Positions 62,071 through 64,000 of a stretch of 64,000 nt of DNA are shown piece after piece. The position numbers and the translations under genes were made by a program. The notes beneath the pieces are model-generated. The model searched no databases. It was not told where the DNA came from and saw only the letters and a program-made list of their open reading frames with translations. How positions within the stretch are numbered: the first letter of the stretch is position 1; each line of letters begins with the position of its first letter. The stretch is from contig JAHDID010000004.1 of the NCBI GenBank assembly GCA_020630975.1, positions 56,177-120,176 on the forward strand. The letters are read 5' to 3'. This DNA comes from Verrucomicrobiota bacterium (GTDB lineage: Bacteria > Verrucomicrobiota > Verrucomicrobiia > Verrucomicrobiales > DEV007).

Positions 62071-63090
62071 TTATGGCACAGGCGTGCTCTCGAGGATGGA
62101 TGCGATGATCTGCTCGCTGCTGACCTCCTCGGCCTCAGCCTCGTAGCTCAGTAGGATACGGTGGCGCAGCACATCGTAGGCCAAGTCTTTCACATCCTGT
62201 GGCACCACATAGCCTCGCCCTTTTAGAAAGGCATTGGCCTTGGCTGCCATCGTCAGATTGATGGTACCACGCGGCGAGGAGCCCGAGCGGATCATCGGGG
62301 TGAGGTTTGGATTCACCTCATCGGGAAAGCGGGTCGCATGGATCAAATTCACGATGTAGTCCTTCACCCCATCATCGACATAGATCATGTCCACCAGCTG
62401 TCGACCTGCGATGACCGTCTTTGGCTCCACCACAGGGCGAGTCTTGGTGATGGCGGCAGATGTCGACATGCGATCGAGGATCGTCCGCTCCTCCGCCTTG
62501 GATGGGTAGTCTACGATGACTTTTAGCAAAAATCGGTCCAGCTGAGCCTCCGGCAGCGTGTAAGTCCCCTCCTGGTCGATGGGGTTCTGAGTCGCCAGCA
62601 CGAGGAATGGATCGGGCAGCTTGTAAGTCTGGTCGCCGATCGTCACCTGCTTTTCCTGCATCGCCTCGAGTAGAGCCGACTGCACCTTGGCTGGCGCACG
62701 GTTGATCTCGTCTGCGAGGATCAGGTTGGCAAAGACAGGGCCCAACTTGGGCGAAAACTCATTCGACTGAGGATTAAAAATCAACGTACCGACGAGATCG
62801 GCTGGTAGCAGGTCGGGGGTGAACTGAATACGCTGAAAATCAGCCGTCATCGCACCAGCCAGCGCATTGACTGTCAGCGTCTTAGCCAGACCGGGCACAC
62901 CCTCGAGCAGCACGTGCCCATTGGTGAGTAGACCGATCATCAGTCGATCGATCAGCATCTCCTGGCCCACCACCACCTCTGCTACCTCAGACCGCAGCGC
63001 CTTGATCCATGGCTCATGCCTGGCGATCTGCTCTGCCAGTTGGCTGCTATCTAGCTGATTGGGCTGCTGTTGTTGCTGCTTCTTGCTCAT
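62071..63090 (-). CDS. MoxR-family AAA ATPase
   Basis: 339 residues. Walker A is GVPGLAKT (about 64-71), Walker B ADEINRAPAKVQSALLEAMQE, then ATQNPIDQEGTYTLPEAQLDRF, the MoxR signature, and RSGSSPRGTINLTMAAKA near the end. MoxR proteins are chaperone-like ATPases that often work with DUF58 and von Willebrand proteins; here the next gene is an LRR protein and no DUF58 is seen in the window. The N-terminus is Gln-rich (KKQQQQQP). Confidence 0.93.
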   Translation of the reverse strand: MSKKQQQQQPNQLDSSQLAEQIARHEPWIKALRSEVAEVVVGQEMLIDRLMIGLLTNGHVLLEGVPGLAKTLTVNALAGAMTADFQRIQFTPDLLPADLVGTLIFNPQSNEFSPKLGPVFANLILADEINRAPAKVQSALLEAMQEKQVTIGDQTYKLPDPFLVLATQNPIDQEGTYTLPEAQLDRFLLKVIVDYPSKAEERTILDRMSTSAAITKTRPVVEPKTVIAGRQLVDMIYVDDGVKDYIVNLIHATRFPDEVNPNLTPMIRSGSSPRGTINLTMAAKANAFLKGRGYVVPQDVKDLAYDVLRHRILLSYEAEAEEVSSEQIIASILESTPVP

Positions 63091-63176
63091 AGAAAATCGA
63101 TGAAAGCTCTCGCTTCATAACGAAGTGAGTCGCCAAATTTGCGGAAAATCAGCTCGATGCAAGCGAGCAAATCTAA

Positions 63177-63572
63177 TCAACCATACCAAACCGAGAGATC
63201 AGAGAAATACTGCCTCTGAAATCCCTTGTCCCGAGTCAATAGACGATCCGCATGCTCAAGCGCATGTGTGCCCACCAAAAAGTCTGCGATTGCTCTGCCA
63301 CGCTTACCTCCATTGGCCAGATATTGCCGAAAATACTCTCCCGCGCTCAGGGCAGAACTGAGGGTATTCGGAACAAAATCAATACTCACGGCGTGTAGGA
63401 AACCTGCAGGATCACCGGCACATGACGGACAGATCTCAGCCACCACCTGATCACCTACTATGAGCCGCCCCTGCCTTGAAGCCTGCTCTAAAGCCTGCTG
63501 AGACTGCCTACAGTGGGTCGGATCATTGATCAGCACATCCAACAATACGCACGAGTCAATTGCTGTAATCAT
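63177..63572 (-). CDS. vapC: PIN-domain toxin (VapC type)
   Basis: 131 residues. A PIN ribonuclease: Asp6 in AIDSCVLLDVL, Glu in VVAEIC, Asp in AIADFLVGTHAL and Asp in LTRDKGFQ form the acidic site. It overlaps the upstream antitoxin gene by 4 bp (63569-63572). As a VapC it would cut RNA unless bound by the antitoxin; target unknown. Confidence 0.88.
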   Translation of the reverse strand: MITAIDSCVLLDVLINDPTHCRQSQQALEQASRQGRLIVGDQVVAEICPSCAGDPAGFLHAVSIDFVPNTLSSALSAGEYFRQYLANGGKRGRAIADFLVGTHALEHADRLLTRDKGFQRQYFSDLSVWYG

Positions 63573-63793
63573 CTGTCGCGGACTTGGTCGATATACTCAT
63601 CTACAGAAAGATCACCCGGCACTTTGCCCACTCCTACCCACTCATCAAAAGGGCTTTCTACCGTTTTTTTTGTCGCCACTAGTTTACCATCCTCCTCACA
63701 AAACTCCAAAATAGTACCGGTTTCTAAACCTAGATTAATTCGCAATTTCTTCGGGATCGTCACCTGCCCCTTCTCAGAAAGCACCGCATTCAT
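63569..63793 (-). CDS. vapB: AbrB/MazE-type antitoxin (VapB type)
   Basis: 74 residues. N-terminal SpoVT-AbrB DNA-binding swapped-hairpin (MNAVLSEKGQVTIPKKLR) followed by the toxin-binding tail (SPFDEWVGVGKVPGDLSVDEYIDQVR). The 4-bp overlap with the toxin gene and this order fit autoregulated vapBC units. Start ATG 63791-63793. Confidence 0.88.
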   Translation of the reverse strand: MNAVLSEKGQVTIPKKLRINLGLETGTILEFCEEDGKLVATKKTVESPFDEWVGVGKVPGDLSVDEYIDQVRDR

Positions 63794-63846
63794 ACTTTTA
63801 AAATATAAATTCCTACTTTTTTGTCAAACTAGAACACGTCAATAAC

Positions 63847-64000
63847 CTACCGCTCATACAGAGCCTCCACCAGCAACAGTGACTTATCGTTCGGCAAAAT
63901 CCCTGTCTCCATCTGATTCATCACATAGCCAAAGCCGAGCCCATGCTCTGGATCGGCAAAAGCATGACTCCCCCCTGCCCCTGGCTGCCCATAGGCACGC
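63847..64000 (-). CDS. Serine hydrolase (beta-lactamase class C-like), 3' end
   Basis: About 50 residues of the C-terminus are in the window, running off the right edge. GQPGAGGSHAFADPEHGLGFGYVMNQM is the usual end of class C beta-lactamase / esterase-type serine hydrolases (H-x-G-type motif replaced by QPGAGG). The stop is TAG at 63847-63849. Start, active-site SxxK and function cannot be seen. Confidence 0.72.
   Translation of the reverse strand, partial: RAYGQPGAGGSHAFADPEHGLGFGYVMNQMETGILPNDKSLLLVEALYER

Overview
The window looks like a chromosomal segment of a Gram-negative bacterium of the PVC superphylum, most likely Verrucomicrobiota. Four things point there. It carries the paired families DUF1552 + DUF1592-type and DUF1501 + DUF1549/1553-type (heme-motif 'planctomycete cytochrome' proteins). 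It has a secreted sulfatase. It has large TPR/ExbB/ExbD/DUF4159 gene sets. It has a Kdo/LPS-export cluster. No rRNA, tRNA or CRISPR array was recognised.

Layout. 1-5437: two tandem minus-strand genes for pseudopilin-like proteins with cadherin/Ig-like repeats and Ser/Thr-Pro linkers (the first runs off the left edge). 5605-12973: a giant membrane protein with a GH94-type glycoside phosphorylase/cyclase end, preceded by a sulfatase. 13076-17294 (+): a DUF1552/DUF1592 pair and a small membrane protein. 17331-31911 (-): a compact eight-gene operon with two large TPR/Ig-like periplasmic proteins (733 and about 2,431 aa), ExbB/TolQ, two ExbD/TolR, a single-pass membrane protein, a DUF4159 protein and a final TPR protein. 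This is the best candidate for an undescribed envelope machine. 32123-35995 (-): a DUF1501 / DUF1549-1553 pair.

35996-41359 is accessory DNA. It holds a RAYT-type Y1 transposase, orphan immunity-like genes (one broken by a 7-bp repeat expansion), a truncated group II intron, an orphan gene, and four copies of a short GGGGACAGGCGA-type repeat arranged as two inverted pairs. 41370-44465: an AAA ATPase, a secreted DUF6263-like protein and a DUF2007/zinc-ribbon protein. 44483-48761 (-): kdsA, an lptC-like gene, an lptA-like gene, and lptB with a long Pro/Gln-rich N-terminal extension. 48926-51295: a zinc-ribbon Ser/Thr kinase. 51357-52928: a complete IS4-family insertion sequence sitting in a copy of a dispersed TTCAATAGGGTACAAT repeat. 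53009-64000: gpmI, a nucleotidyltransferase gene pair, an OmpA-domain protein, a GT87-like membrane protein, a DUF4403 protein, a GntP-family permease with an inserted small domain, an LRR protein, a MoxR ATPase, a VapBC-type toxin-antitoxin pair and the end of a serine hydrolase gene.

Functional themes. Much of the window is envelope biology: pseudopilins, a proton-motive-force-driven ExbBD complex with giant periplasmic scaffolds, LPS synthesis and export, an OmpA-type protein and a membrane glycan enzyme. Several start codons were moved to internal Met residues that begin a signal peptide or avoid long overlaps. All functional calls are from reading the sequence only; no database search was run.
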